Shown: positions 1-8,353 of the stretch, piece after piece | How positions within the stretch are numbered: the first letter of the stretch is position 1 | How the letters are laid out: every line of letters begins with the position of its first letter | Source: Ruminococcus sp. | GTDB lineage: Bacteria; Bacillota; Clostridia; Oscillospirales; Ruminococcaceae | DNA: 35,208 nt | NCBI GenBank assembly: GCA_015066875.1 | Contig: SVNM01000020.1 | Span: 1-35,208 of the forward strand | Direction of reading: 5' to 3' | The notes under the pieces: model-generated | What the model was told of the DNA's origin: nothing | What the model saw: the letters and a program-made list of their open reading frames with translations, nothing else | Database searches by the model: none | Program-made: the position numbers and the translations under genes

Positions 1-1684
1 CTGCCTTGGAAAGTGTTTTTGAGAAATCATCGTAAAACTCGTGGAGAGTGTTTACCCAGCCCTTTTCTCCACGCTCTACCTCATCAAGGTCGTTTTCCAT
101 CTGAGCTGTGAATTTAGCGTCAACTATTTTCTTGAAGTGTTCCTTCATAAGCTCAGTAATAACCTCGCCCAGATTTGTAGGCTTGAGCTGTTTGCCCTCG
201 TGCTCAACATACTGTCTTGCTGTAATTGTTGTTATTGTAGGAGCATAGGTACTTGGTCTGCCTATGCCGTTTTCCTCAAGCGCCTTGATAAGCGATGCCT
301 CGGTAAATCTGGCGGGAGGCTGTGTGAAGTGCTGATTGCCTGCAATAGACCTTAGCTTCAGCTTGTCGTTTTCGTTTAATGGAGGAAGCATTTTTTTATT
401 CTCGCTTTCAGAATCGGCTGACTCTACATAAAGAACGGTAAATCCGTCGAATTTCACGGAATATCCTGATGCACGGAAGATACAGCCGTTTGCTTCGATA
501 TCAACCGATACAGTATCGAGAAGTGCGTTTGCCATCTGGCTTGCGATAAAACGCTCCCAGATAAGCTTATAGAGCTTGAACTGGTCACTTGAAAGGCTTG
601 ATTTTACTCTTTCTGGAGTCATATCGGGCATTGACGGTCTGATAGCTTCGTGAGCGTCCTGAGCGTTGTTCTTTGACTTATACACTCTTGGCTCAGAAGG
701 CAGGTAATCCTTACCGTAAACAGTCTCGATATACTGCATTGCGCCTTTTCTTGCCTCTTCGGAAATTCTGAGGCTGTCTGTTCTCATATAGGTGATAAGT
801 CCCACAGCACCGATACCCTGAATATCAATACCTTCATAAAGCTCCTGCGCAGCCTTCATTGTACGCTTTGCGCTGAAGCCCAGCTTACGTGAAGCCTCCT
901 GCTGAAGAGTTGAAGTGATAAACGGAGGCGCAGGCTGTTTCTTTGTAACACGCTTTTTCACTGATTTTACAATGTACTCAGCGCCTTCAAGTCTTGCAAG
1001 AAGATTATCTGACTCTGCCTGATTTGGTATTTCAAGCTTTTTGCCGTCTACTGTCACAAGCGATGCGTCGAATATTCTTCTTGAGCCGGGAGCTGTGAAT
1101 TTAGCGTCTATAGACCAGTACTCCTTAGGAATAAATTTCCTGATCTCATTTTCTCTGTCAACTATAAGTCTTACTGCTACAGACTGTACTCTTCCCGCAG
1201 AAAGACCTCTTTTAACCTTCTTCCACAAAAACGGACTGAGCTTGTAGCCTACAAGTCTGTCAAGAATTCTTCTTGCCTGCTGAGCATTTACAAGGTCAAC
1301 ATCGATTTTATGCGGATTGCTCATTCCTGTTTTTACTCCGCTTTTTGTGATCTCATTAAAAGCCACACGGTTATTCTCGTTCATATCAAGGTTGAGCATA
1401 TGTGCAATATGCCATGAAATAGCCTCGCCCTCACGATCAGGGTCGGTTGCGAGATAAACTTTACTGCATTTCTTTGCACGCTTTTTAAGCTCTTTTATAA
1501 CCTCTTCCTTGCCCTTCATATCGGTATAAAGAGGCTGGAAATCATTTTCAGTATCTACACCAAGCTTTGACTTGGGAAGGTCTCTTACGTGGCCCATTGA
1601 GGCAATTACCTCATAGCCCGAACCAAGATACTTCTGTATTGTTTTTGCCTTTGCAGGCGACTCTACTATAACTAAATCTGACAT
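1..1684 (-). CDS. topA: DNA topoisomerase I, C-terminus cut by window edge
   Basis: Type IA topoisomerase that relaxes negative supercoils through a transient 5'-phosphotyrosine bond. About 561 codons from the ATG at 1682-1684 are visible; the rest, normally including C-terminal zinc-finger modules, lies beyond position 1. The N-terminus shows the Toprim start (VIVESPAKAKTI) and the acidic DPDREGE metal motif. The catalytic motif LITYMRTDS places the nucleophile at Tyr299 (codon 788-790), and a later HEAIRP motif follows. The gene is last in the visible minus-strand run trmH-dprA-topA, 37 nt after dprA, an order common in Firmicutes. No promoter is seen in that gap, so it is probably co-transcribed with dprA. 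Family assignment is certain; only the missing end is unknown. Confidence 0.97.
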   Translation of the reverse strand, partial: MSDLVIVESPAKAKTIQKYLGSGYEVIASMGHVRDLPKSKLGVDTENDFQPLYTDMKGKEEVIKELKKRAKKCSKVYLATDPDREGEAISWHIAHMLNLDMNENNRVAFNEITKSGVKTGMSNPHKIDVDLVNAQQARRILDRLVGYKLSPFLWKKVKRGLSAGRVQSVAVRLIVDRENEIRKFIPKEYWSIDAKFTAPGSRRIFDASLVTVDGKKLEIPNQAESDNLLARLEGAEYIVKSVKKRVTKKQPAPPFITSTLQQEASRKLGFSAKRTMKAAQELYEGIDIQGIGAVGLITYMRTDSLRISEEARKGAMQYIETVYGKDYLPSEPRVYKSKNNAQDAHEAIRPSMPDMTPERVKSSLSSDQFKLYKLIWERFIASQMANALLDTVSVDIEANGCIFRASGYSVKFDGFTVLYVESADSESENKKMLPPLNENDKLKLRSIAGNQHFTQPPARFTEASLIKALEENGIGRPSTYAPTITTITARQYVEHEGKQLKPTNLGEVITELMKEHFKKIVDAKFTAQMENDLDEVERGEKGWVNTLHEFYDDFSKTLSKA

Positions 1685-1721
1685 TATCGTTTTTCCCCTA
1701 ACTGTTACAATAACGTTTTTT

Positions 1722-2999
1722 CTATATTAATTCGTACATTTTTCCCGGCAGAGCTGTTATTACGCCCTCTATCTCAAGCTCGGTAAGCTCAGTCATAAGG
1801 ATTGCGCTGTCAAGCTCAAGAGTCTGGGAAATTATATCTGCGTGAAGAGCTCCGCCTTTGAGAAGCTCTGCGATTTTCTTCTGAATCTCGCTGAGGCCAT
1901 CAAGCTCAGGCTCTTTCTTATCTACAGGCTCTGCTTTGAACGCCTGTATCTCTGCGGAGGACTCTTTTTTCTTAGCCTTACTCTTTTTCTCAGGCTCAGT
2001 CTTTACTTTTTCAGTCTTTTCCTTTACCTTGCGGTATGAAAGCTCTCTTACGCCAAAATCGCTTATTACAGCCTTTTCAAGCTTAAGACTGTTTCTGATT
2101 TCCTTATCTATGGCTCCGCCTATTCTAAAGCAGTCAAGAACATCGTTTACCGAAAGAAGCGGAAGTGCTCCGTCTCTTAAAAGCGAAACATTGCCTTCCC
2201 AGTTCTTGGCAAAAATATCTGCGGGTGGCAGACAAAAGACCTCTCTGCCCTGATCTGCTGAATTTCTTGCGGTCAGCAGTGAACCGCTGGTAGCAGAAGC
2301 TTCAAACACAACAGTCACCTTTCCCAATGCTGAAAGGATCCGGTTTCTTTTCGGGAAATTCTGCGAATGTGGCGGAGTTCCCGGCGGAAACTCTGAAACG
2401 AAAGCTCCGCCTGTTGAAAGAATCTGCTCTCTGTATCTGAAATTCTCGCGTGGATAGTCAACATCAACACCGCTTCCGAGCACGCACACTGTAGGACGCT
2501 GTTGTGATACTGCTGACATATGCGATGTTATGTCAATGCCCACTGCAAATCCGCTTACAATTACAAAACCGCTTTTTGAAAGCTCACGACAGAATTTATC
2601 GGTTGCTTTCAGAGCATAATCCGAAGCTCTTCTTGCGCCCACAGAGGTAACGGTTCTTGCACCTTTAAGGCATCTGATGTTGCCTTTATAATAAAGAACT
2701 GCCGGTGGGTTTAATATATGTCTCAGCTGGTCGGGATATTCTTCGTCATCATAGCAAGTCACGCTGATACCTGCCTTCTCGCACATATCAATATGCTGTG
2801 ACGCTTTTTCTATGTCGATGCTTTTCAGGTTCTTAAGCTCGTTTGCGTCAAGGCGATCACCCAACATTCCCGATGAAAGAGCTTCATAAGCCTCATCAGC
2901 ATGCTGGAAAAAGCGCATAGCTTCCCATATTCTGCGGTTTGCTACGCCAAAAATCATAGTAAGCCATACCCAGTATTTAGCTTTGCTTTTATTATTCAT
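1722..2999 (-). CDS. dprA: DNA processing protein DprA (Smf)
   Basis: DprA binds incoming single-stranded DNA during natural transformation and loads RecA; it is also kept by many bacteria not known to be competent. The 425 residues show an N-terminal helical region, then the Rossmann-like DprA core (about 115-300) with SGFAVGID, VLGSGVDVDYPREN and KRNRILSAL...SGSLLTA...QGREVF, all family hallmarks. A Lys/Glu-rich low-complexity linker (about 325-375) follows, then a C-terminal winged-helix segment ending at KMYELI. The linker makes the protein longer than the usual 290-370 residues. The ATG at 2999 has a GAGGAGG site, and the gene begins 21 nt after the trmH-like gene. No other competence gene is in the window, so a transformation role is inferred only from the family. 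Confidence 0.95.
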   Translation of the reverse strand: MNNKSKAKYWVWLTMIFGVANRRIWEAMRFFQHADEAYEALSSGMLGDRLDANELKNLKSIDIEKASQHIDMCEKAGISVTCYDDEEYPDQLRHILNPPAVLYYKGNIRCLKGARTVTSVGARRASDYALKATDKFCRELSKSGFVIVSGFAVGIDITSHMSAVSQQRPTVCVLGSGVDVDYPRENFRYREQILSTGGAFVSEFPPGTPPHSQNFPKRNRILSALGKVTVVFEASATSGSLLTARNSADQGREVFCLPPADIFAKNWEGNVSLLRDGALPLLSVNDVLDCFRIGGAIDKEIRNSLKLEKAVISDFGVRELSYRKVKEKTEKVKTEPEKKSKAKKKESSAEIQAFKAEPVDKKEPELDGLSEIQKKIAELLKGGALHADIISQTLELDSAILMTELTELEIEGVITALPGKMYELI

Positions 3000-3020
3000 A
3001 ACAACGCCTCCTCAGAGAGT

Positions 3021-3815
3021 TCAACGACTTTTTGAAAGCTCCCACATAATAATTCCCGACGCCATTGCAGCATTAAGCGAGTTAATGGTGCCGTTCATAG
3101 GAATGGTAATTCTTCTTGTACAGCGCTGGGATATCTCGCGCGGAAGTCCGTTTCCTTCATTGCCGATAAATACCGCCTGACTTCCTGTAAAACCGCAGTC
3201 TGTAACCCTTTCCGCGTCGGTATCTATAACCGAAGCACAGGAAACGACATTATTATCATCAAGCATTGCAAAAAGCTTTTCCGTATCATTTTCAATACAG
3301 ATATTCATTCTGAAAACCGAACCCATTGTGGAGCGGATAACCTTAGGGCTATACAGGTCACAGCTTCCGCAAAGAATCACACCGTCCATACCAAGTGCGT
3401 CTGCCGTACGTATTATCATACCCACATTACCCGGATCCTGAAGTCCGTAAAGCACGGCATACTTGCCGTTTTCGCGGAAAGAAAACTTTTTGTCCACAGG
3501 AATTCTGCATATAGCAAAAACTCCCTGAGTCTGCTCTGTCTGTGAAATTCTTTTTCCAAGCTCATTTGAAATGACAATTGTTTTTGTGTTTCTCAAATCA
3601 GCCTGAAACAGCTCGTCACCATATTTTTCAAAGGAATTTTTTGTTACAATCAGATGAGTAATTCCGCTTTCTTCTCTGAGAGCGTCCTCAACGATCCTAA
3701 GCCCTTCCAACACGAATAAGCCGTACTCGAGCCTGTCTTTTTTTGAAGACGACAGCCTCTGATACAGCTTGATTACAGGATTGTCCTTTGAAGTAATTGT
3801 GTTATCGTTTATCAA
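3021..3815 (-). CDS. TrmH/SpoU-family RNA 2'-O-methyltransferase, TTG start
   Basis: SAM-dependent ribose methyltransferase of the SPOUT superfamily, probably acting on 23S rRNA or tRNA; the exact target cannot be read from sequence. The trefoil-knot motifs are present: LQDPGNVGMIIRTADALG, VIRSTMGSVFR, FIGNEGNGLP and the closing PMNGTINSLNAAMASGI. An N-terminal substrate-binding domain (TSKDNPVIKLYQRL) precedes them. The open frame extends to an ATG at 3851, but I chose the TTG at 3813-3815: an AGGAGG sits 7 nt upstream of it, and the conserved domain starts just after. The longer form would begin inside the terminator hairpin of rplT. This gives 264 residues, normal for the family. It follows infC-rpmI-rplT and precedes dprA by 21 nt. 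Confidence 0.9.
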   Translation of the reverse strand: MINDNTITSKDNPVIKLYQRLSSSKKDRLEYGLFVLEGLRIVEDALREESGITHLIVTKNSFEKYGDELFQADLRNTKTIVISNELGKRISQTEQTQGVFAICRIPVDKKFSFRENGKYAVLYGLQDPGNVGMIIRTADALGMDGVILCGSCDLYSPKVIRSTMGSVFRMNICIENDTEKLFAMLDDNNVVSCASVIDTDAERVTDCGFTGSQAVFIGNEGNGLPREISQRCTRRITIPMNGTINSLNAAMASGIIMWELSKSR

Positions 3816-3842
3816 TAAAGCACCTCCTGTCGCTATAAAAGC

Positions 3843-3883
3843 ATACAACAAACCACGCTCTTTGATTTCAAAAAGCGTGGTTT
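3843..3883 (-). terminator. Hairpin after rplT
   Basis: A 10-bp inverted repeat (3850-3859 with 3874-3883) with a 14-nt loop lies 10 nt after the rplT stop. On the minus strand it is followed by a T-rich but interrupted tract (GTTGTATGCTTTT). It probably ends or attenuates the infC-rpmI-rplT transcript, with leaky read-through into the methyltransferase gene, for which no separate promoter is visible. Confidence 0.6.
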
Positions 3884-3893
3884 TTAATGCTGA

Positions 3894-4247
3894 TTAAAGA
3901 GCAGCCTTAGCCTTCTCAGCGATTGCTGTGAAGCCTGCAGCGTCAGTGATTGCAATTTCTGAAAGCATCTTTCTGTTGAGTGTGATGCCAGCCTTCTTGC
4001 AGCCGTTCATGAATGTTGAGTAGTTCATACCATTCATCTTTGCAGCAGCAGAAATTCTTGTGATCCAGAGCTGTCTGAAGTTTCTCTTCTTCTGCTTTCT
4101 TCCGATGTATGCATAGTTGCCTGACTTCATTACGGCCTGCTTAGCCATCTTGAAGTGCTTGCTCTTTGCGCCCCAGTAGCCCTTAGCGAGCTTGAGAGTC
4201 TTATTTCTTCTCTTACGAGTCATGAGTGCACCCTTAATACGTGCCAT
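3894..4247 (-). CDS. rplT: 50S ribosomal protein L20
   Basis: L20 is an early assembly protein of the large ribosomal subunit that binds 23S rRNA and, in several bacteria, represses its own operon. The 117 residues match the usual length (117-119) and begin [16 protein letters not shown], with the very basic N-terminal extension and the conserved RDRK-like stretch replaced here by [17 protein letters not shown]. It is the last gene of infC-rpmI-rplT, 38 nt after rpmI, with a GGAGG-like site (TTGGAGGTAAAAG) before the ATG. In B. subtilis, L20 acts on the leader upstream of infC, and a leader with the right architecture is present here at 5043-5193. Confidence 0.98.
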   Translation of the reverse strand: MARIKGALMTRKRRNKTLKLAKGYWGAKSKHFKMAKQAVMKSGNYAYIGRKQKKRNFRQLWITRISAAAKMNGMNYSTFMNGCKKAGITLNRKMLSEIAITDAAGFTAIAEKAKAAL

Positions 4248-4285
4248 AGTCTTTTACCTCCAAAAATAAAATTACGGGAATCCGA

Positions 4286-4489
4286 TTACATGTAAGGAAC
4301 GAGCTTCTTGATTGTAGGAGCATTTGTGCAATCACAAACACCTGCGTTACGAGCAATTCTCTTACGCTTTGTATCCTTCTGTGTAAGTCTGTGTCTCTTG
4401 TTTGTGTGCTGGTACTTTACCTTACCAGTTCCTGTAACCTTAAAACGCTTCTTAGCGCCTGAGTGAGTTTTAACTTTAACCTTTGCCAT
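4286..4489 (-). CDS. rpmI: 50S ribosomal protein L35
   Basis: Small basic ribosomal protein of the large subunit, 67 residues (family 62-67). It begins [20 protein letters not shown] and contains [11 protein letters not shown], both diagnostic. A strong AAGGAGGATTATAC-type ribosome site precedes the ATG. It lies between infC (34 nt upstream) and rplT (38 nt downstream), the universal bacterial order, and is probably translated from the same mRNA under the infC leader control. Confidence 0.98.
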   Translation of the reverse strand: MAKVKVKTHSGAKKRFKVTGTGKVKYQHTNKRHRLTQKDTKRKRIARNAGVCDCTNAPTIKKLVPYM

Positions 4490-4523
4490 TGTATAATCCT
4501 CCTTATTTAGAACAGGTTAGTTC

Positions 4524-5042
4524 TTACTTGGCTGTTTTGGGAGTTACGAACATTACAATGCTTCGTCCCTCCATTTTAGCGGGCTTTTCTACTGTGCCGG
4601 CTGATGAAACTGCTTCCTTAAAGCGATCCAGCAGTTCTTCTCCAAGCTGTGGGTGAGCAATAGCTCTCTTACGGAATCTTACTGATACCTTGAGCTTATC
4701 TCCGCCCTGAAGGAATTTCACTGCCTGATTGACCTTTGTTTCAAAATCGTGGGTATCGATTGTAGAGAACATTCTGATCTCCTTGATAGCAACAACCTTC
4801 TGATTTTTTCTTGCTTCCTTTTCGCGTTTTGCCTGTTCAAAGCAATACTTGCCATAATCAAGTATTCTGCATACAGGCGGTGTAGCATTAGGAGCAATCT
4901 TTACAAGATCAAGATTCTTTTCGTATGCAATCTGCATAGCTTCCTTGGCTGATAATACACCAAGCTTTGTTCCGTCAGCGTCGATTACGAGAATTTCCTT
5001 ATCTCTTATCTCTTCGTTGATCTGCAGTTCCTGTTTACTAAT
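4524..5042 (-). CDS. infC: Translation initiation factor IF-3, ATT start
   Basis: IF-3 binds the 30S subunit, checks the initiator tRNA and start codon, and prevents premature 50S joining. The protein has the N-terminal domain (ELQINEEIRDKEILVID), a linker and the C-terminal domain (KEIRMFSTIDTHDFETKVNQ, VSVRFRKRAIAHPQLG). No ATG, GTG or TTG is suitably placed. A GGAGG lies 8 nt before an ATT at 5040-5042, giving 172 residues, the usual IF-3 length. An ATT start is well known for infC and allows IF-3 to repress its own translation by discriminating against it. A longer reading from an ATG at 5138 would begin inside the leader and add 32 residues with no family counterpart, so I reject it. Confidence 0.96.
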   Translation of the reverse strand: MSKQELQINEEIRDKEILVIDADGTKLGVLSAKEAMQIAYEKNLDLVKIAPNATPPVCRILDYGKYCFEQAKREKEARKNQKVVAIKEIRMFSTIDTHDFETKVNQAVKFLQGGDKLKVSVRFRKRAIAHPQLGEELLDRFKEAVSSAGTVEKPAKMEGRSIVMFVTPKTAK

Positions 5043-5193
5043 AGTCAGCACCTCCAAGCACCAATTATAAAACAAAATGAGTGCAGAAATATCTGCACTC
5101 ACAATACGCATAATTATCCCGCAAAGGGTAATGAACATATTGACCGTTTAAGCCTTGCCTGACGGTGAGAACGCAGAGTTCTGCTTTGTTTAC
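5043..5193 (-). promoter_or_regulatory. infC leader with alternative terminator/antiterminator (L20-leader type)
   Basis: On the minus strand, 5078-5087 and 5092-5101 form a 10-bp stem with a 4-nt loop, followed by TTTTGTTTT (rc of 5068-5077). This is a complete intrinsic terminator about 30 nt before the infC start. An upstream segment (5165-5169 and 5173-5177) can pair instead with the GTGAG and GCAGA parts of the terminator's ascending arm, so the two folds exclude each other. This is the architecture known for the B. subtilis infC leader, where L20 promotes termination. That L20 is the ligand here is inferred. Confidence 0.8.
5071..5101 (-). terminator. Attenuator hairpin in infC leader
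   Basis: Perfect 10-bp stem (TGAGTGCAGA / TCTGCACTCA on the minus strand), 4-nt loop TATT, then a T-rich run. It lies between the infC promoter and the infC ribosome site, so termination here would silence infC-rpmI-rplT. Confidence 0.85.
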
Positions 5194-5199
5194 TGTATT

Positions 5200-5228
5200 A
5201 TTATACTTCATCTTCCCTTTTTTGTCAA
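5200..5228 (-). promoter_or_regulatory. Consensus sigma-A promoter of infC-rpmI-rplT
   Basis: On the minus strand TTGACA (5223-5228) and TATAAT (5200-5205) are separated by exactly 17 nt, a perfect consensus match. The expected start near 5193 gives a leader of about 150 nt holding the attenuator. Confidence 0.9.
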
Positions 5229-5260
5229 TAACATTTCTTTTTTTCGTCACATTGCACAAC

Positions 5261-5896
5261 TTAACGTTCAAACAACTCCTTAAGTTTATCCCATATTGCA
5301 AATCTCACATTATATTTTCTGGGATTATGGAGAATTTCCTGTTGCTTTTCATCAAAAAAGCACTCCTCTGCATCTGAATCAGTGGCAACGCACTCAGATT
5401 TCTCAGCCTTGCACGCAGGTGGCAGGCACAGTGGAGGATACATAACGCACCACCAGTTACGTCCCTTTGCATCGCCTATTTCAATTCTGAGAGCTGTATA
5501 TTCTCCCTCAGGCATTGTGATATCTCCATAAGTACGGCTGTCGAAATAGGTCTCACCTACAGAAGCCTCTGCCTTTGCGTCACAGCCATTCTTTTTCAGA
5601 GTATGCTCAGCAATACGCTCTATTTCATCAAGCTTTTCCTCACATAACTTCTCGGCTGACTCCTTGTCACTGCAACCGCTGAAGAGCTCATCGCTTTTTT
5701 CAAGAATTGCGTCACGCACCATAAGCTTAAGCTCCTGATCCTTTTCACTGTCTGAATTTGCAAGTATGTGGAGCCTGAGCACACTGCTTCTGAGCTTTTC
5801 AAGCTCGGCTCCGTCTCTTGCAAAAGACGCAATATTTGAAAACATTATAGCAGATACAAGTCCCAGTGCAAGCACAGCTGTCGGAATTTTTGTCAT
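5261..5896 (-). CDS. spoIIR: Stage II sporulation protein R
   Basis: In spore formers SpoIIR is made in the forespore under sigma-F, exported, and triggers the SpoIIGA protease to process pro-sigma-E in the mother cell. The signature SSVLRLHILANSDSEKDQ followed by ELKLMVRDAILE is the conserved family core. An N-terminal hydrophobic segment (about 6-25) fits export, and a CVMYPPLC motif lies near residue 150. I chose the ATG at 5894-5896, 8 nt after a GAGG, rather than a GTG three codons upstream that overlaps the ribosome site, giving 211 residues. It follows the DUF3048 lipoprotein gene on the same strand by 41 nt. It ends about 30 nt before the infC promoter, and I see no terminator between them. 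Confidence 0.93.
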   Translation of the reverse strand: MTKIPTAVLALGLVSAIMFSNIASFARDGAELEKLRSSVLRLHILANSDSEKDQELKLMVRDAILEKSDELFSGCSDKESAEKLCEEKLDEIERIAEHTLKKNGCDAKAEASVGETYFDSRTYGDITMPEGEYTALRIEIGDAKGRNWWCVMYPPLCLPPACKAEKSECVATDSDAEECFFDEKQQEILHNPRKYNVRFAIWDKLKELFER

Positions 5897-5937
5897 ATCA
5901 ATCACCTCAACAAGATGATTGACAGCTTTGTGACTAT

Positions 5938-7026
5938 TTATTCAATTGTGATTGGTTTTTCGCTTCCGATTATTCCGATATAGCTTTCACCCACGTTAAC
6001 CTCAAGCTCACTTCCCGAAGCATCATAAAGCTTTATAGGAGAAGTCTCGCTCTCTTTTTTCCATGTTATAGACTGAGCTCCGCCGTTTGAAACGTAGTAT
6101 CCTGTTCCGCCTGTAAGTCCAACGTCCATAAGGTATCCGCAGGAGCGTGTATGTATATCTGACTGAAGAATTATTACATTTTCAAAGCCTATCTGTTTTT
6201 CGGTTCTGCCGTCAATATGAGGCTTGCCCGAATGAAATTTCAGATATTCTCCCGTAGCTTCGTCATACTCAAAATCGCTGTAGTAGGAATTTGAGAATTT
6301 CACCTGAACAGAAACAGCCGTCATATCAGCGGGAGTAACCTTATCCTCAGCAAAATTAAAGCAACCCTCTGCATTGCGTGAGTTTATATCTGTGCGGAAT
6401 CCCTTTGACTCTATTTTACCGGGAATTGCCGATCCTTTGAGATAGCCTGTGTGCTCCGAAGCATATTTCTTTGCACGTTCATCATCACGAAGGAAGATAT
6501 CGTTTTCGTTTGCTCCGTCAAGACGGTCTATTCCCGTTCTGTTAAGAGTATCCATAGCAATTGTCTGGTCTGCTCCCCAGTGACAATAAATAGCGTCCAT
6601 TCCGAGAGCTATAATCGGATAATAGTAACGACAGCTTCTTACCGAGCATATATCAGGCATTGAGGTATAGTCGGCATAAACCGCCATAAGACGTGTTATT
6701 CCGCCCTCAACGGGAATTTCGTAAATGATATCCGCCTGCTCTATACCATACTGCGGAAGAGCGTCCTTAAGGTTATTTACCATAACCGCAACAGGTCTTT
6801 TGCCTACAGCATCTGCGTTGTAGTCCTTTTCACCTGTAAGAGGATTTGCGATATTTGCCTCAGCGGGAACTTCTGTAACAGCTTCAGTTGTCGCTTCCGT
6901 AGTCTGCTCCACATAATCGGGATTCACAGGAGGCTCTGTAAGACTTGAAGCCTCGTCTCCGCAACCTGTTGTATTAATTATTGTCGCAACAGCAAACGCC
7001 AGTGCACCTAATTTTTTTAAATTCAT
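5938..7026 (-). CDS. DUF3048 (YerB-like) lipoprotein
   Basis: Predicted lipoprotein of 362 residues. A signal peptide ends in the lipobox INTTGC, with the lipidated cysteine at position 22, followed by a Thr/Glu-rich spacer (to about 58). The DUF3048 domain then begins with NPLTGEKDYNADAVGKRPVAV, with ADIIYEIPVEGGITRLMAVY and SVRSCRYYYP, typical of the YerB family. A second C-terminal part (about 230-355) includes DVGLTGGTGYYVSNGG. Its biochemical role is not established in the family; it is an extracytoplasmic membrane-anchored protein. The ATG at 7026 is preceded by AAGGAG. The next gene on this strand is spoIIR. The 5' UTR contains a small inverted repeat (TTCTGC...GCAGAA, about 7040-7062). 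Confidence 0.88.
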   Translation of the reverse strand: MNLKKLGALAFAVATIINTTGCGDEASSLTEPPVNPDYVEQTTEATTEAVTEVPAEANIANPLTGEKDYNADAVGKRPVAVMVNNLKDALPQYGIEQADIIYEIPVEGGITRLMAVYADYTSMPDICSVRSCRYYYPIIALGMDAIYCHWGADQTIAMDTLNRTGIDRLDGANENDIFLRDDERAKKYASEHTGYLKGSAIPGKIESKGFRTDINSRNAEGCFNFAEDKVTPADMTAVSVQVKFSNSYYSDFEYDEATGEYLKFHSGKPHIDGRTEKQIGFENVIILQSDIHTRSCGYLMDVGLTGGTGYYVSNGGAQSITWKKESETSPIKLYDASGSELEVNVGESYIGIIGSEKPITIE

Positions 7027-7373
7027 TTAAACTCCTTCTTTCTGCATTTCATTCGCAGAATTCTACACATTGTCATTTTATATCATTTTTTTGAGATTAA
7101 CTAATTATACTATGCGTTGATGAATTTTTTATGTATTTTTTATTGCTATATTGTAAATAGATTTCTTTTAGTTCACAAATCCTTCCATTCCTTCCTGTTT
7201 TTTCTGCGACATAATTCTTCCTTTGCTATCAAATTTTTCCGCAGATTTATGTCTGTCTGCTCCTATAACTCTGATTTCCTGTCCATTTATCGGGATTTCA
7301 CAGGATTTTTTTGCGTTTACTTTTCTCCGAAGCGTACTATTATTATATATATAATTTTTCCGGAGGTATTTAT
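7027..7373. other. AT-rich divergent intergenic region
   Basis: About 350 nt between the start of the DUF3048 lipoprotein (minus) and the LRR protein (plus). A TATAAT on the minus strand at 7104-7109 could serve the lipoprotein but has a poor -35. On the plus strand TTGCGT (7311) and TACTAT (7335) are 18 nt apart and could serve the LRR gene. Open frames on both strands are T- or A-rich and lack credible start sites, apart from a 14-codon frame (MSQKKQEGMEGFVN, minus) with an AAGGA site. I do not call a gene here. Confidence 0.5.
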
Positions 7374-8306
7374 ATGCTGAATTTTAAAAAAATCACTGCC
7401 GTTATCCTTTCTGTTATTGCTATGGGACTCCACTGCCGATGCCCGGCGGTGTATGCACAGTCTGAAGAAAGTGCCTTTACTCACACTCTTATCAACGGCG
7501 AAGTCACGATTATAGGCTTTTCAGGAGAGCCTGTTTACCTCGAAATCCCAGAATATATCGACGGATATCCCGTTACAAAAATCCGTGACAATGCATTTTT
7601 CAACTGCTCCTCTCTAAAACAGATAAGCCTTCCCGATACCATTACAGAAATCGGTCACCATACGTTCTATGGCTGTAACTCGCTTGAAAGTATTGTACTG
7701 CCAGACCTTCTTACTGAGCTTGGTATGGGAGCTTTCACAAACTGTACCTCTCTTTCCGCAGTAACCCTTCCTCTGACTCTTGAGACTCTGCCGGAAGCCT
7801 GTTTCGATAACTGCTCGGCTCTTGCGGAAATCGTTATTCCTCAGGGAATATCATCAATCGGAGACTATTGCTTCACCGACTGCACTGCCCTTTCATACGT
7901 TTCAATCGGAGCAGACGCCTCACATATAGGGAGATGCGCTTTTTTCAACTGCAGTTCTCTTACAAGCATATACATTCCGCCCTCTGTCACAACTATAGGA
8001 GATATGGCTGTGGGATTTTCCGATGAAAACAGCTCTGTCTCGGCCGTAAGTGACTTTACTGTTATGGGCATTGAGGACTCACAGGCTGAAATCTACGCTC
8101 AAAGCAATAATCTCCCCTTTCTTCACGCTTCTGAAGCCATCAGTCTTGCAAAGCACTCCTCAACTCCTGTAAAGCGTATCCCCCTATGGATTATCCCTCT
8201 TCTTGCAGGCTCAGGTTTAGGGCTTTTTGCTCTTTCCTGTATAATTGCCGTGCGTCAGGTAAGAAGAGACAGGAAAAGCTCACACGAAAATTATGAGAAA
8301 GATTAA
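7374..8306 (+). CDS. Secreted leucine-rich repeat protein, C-terminally membrane-anchored
   Basis: Probable cell-surface protein of 310 residues. A signal peptide is followed by about six tandem BspA/LRR_5-type repeats of 22-24 residues (about 50-225), each with the pattern AFxxCxSLxxIxLPxxxxxIG; examples are AFFNCSSLKQISLPDTITEIG and TFYGCNSLESIVLPDLLTELG. A single transmembrane helix (about 268-292) and a basic tail (VRRDRKSSHENYEKD) end the protein. BspA-type repeats mediate protein-protein contacts or adhesion in other bacteria; no specific ligand can be deduced. The start is the ATG at 7374, 7 nt after GGAGG; an in-frame ATG at 7311 has no ribosome site. It is monocistronic, just upstream of the cellulosomal operon. 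Confidence 0.88.
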   Translation: MLNFKKITAVILSVIAMGLHCRCPAVYAQSEESAFTHTLINGEVTIIGFSGEPVYLEIPEYIDGYPVTKIRDNAFFNCSSLKQISLPDTITEIGHHTFYGCNSLESIVLPDLLTELGMGAFTNCTSLSAVTLPLTLETLPEACFDNCSALAEIVIPQGISSIGDYCFTDCTALSYVSIGADASHIGRCAFFNCSSLTSIYIPPSVTTIGDMAVGFSDENSSVSAVSDFTVMGIEDSQAEIYAQSNNLPFLHASEAISLAKHSSTPVKRIPLWIIPLLAGSGLGLFALSCIIAVRQVRRDRKSSHENYEKD

Positions 8307-8353
8307 ATTTTCACTAAATTTCAGAACATTGAGAAGTTTTTTTATGAAAACTA

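Noticed and set aside
5043..5138. Longer IF-3 beginning at an ATG 32 codons upstream
   Set aside because: It would translate through the terminator stem of the leader and add residues with no counterpart in IF-3; the ATT with GGAGG at 8 nt gives the family length.
7157..7373. Open minus-strand frame (about 70 codons) opposite the LRR leader
   Set aside because: Long and Lys-rich, but there is no usable start codon before the last 14 codons, so I cannot call a gene.
7117..7380. Plus-strand frame of 87 codons between the DUF3048 lipoprotein and the LRR gene
   Set aside because: No ribosome site, Phe/Tyr/Cys-rich translation typical of AT-rich noise, and it overlaps the LRR start.
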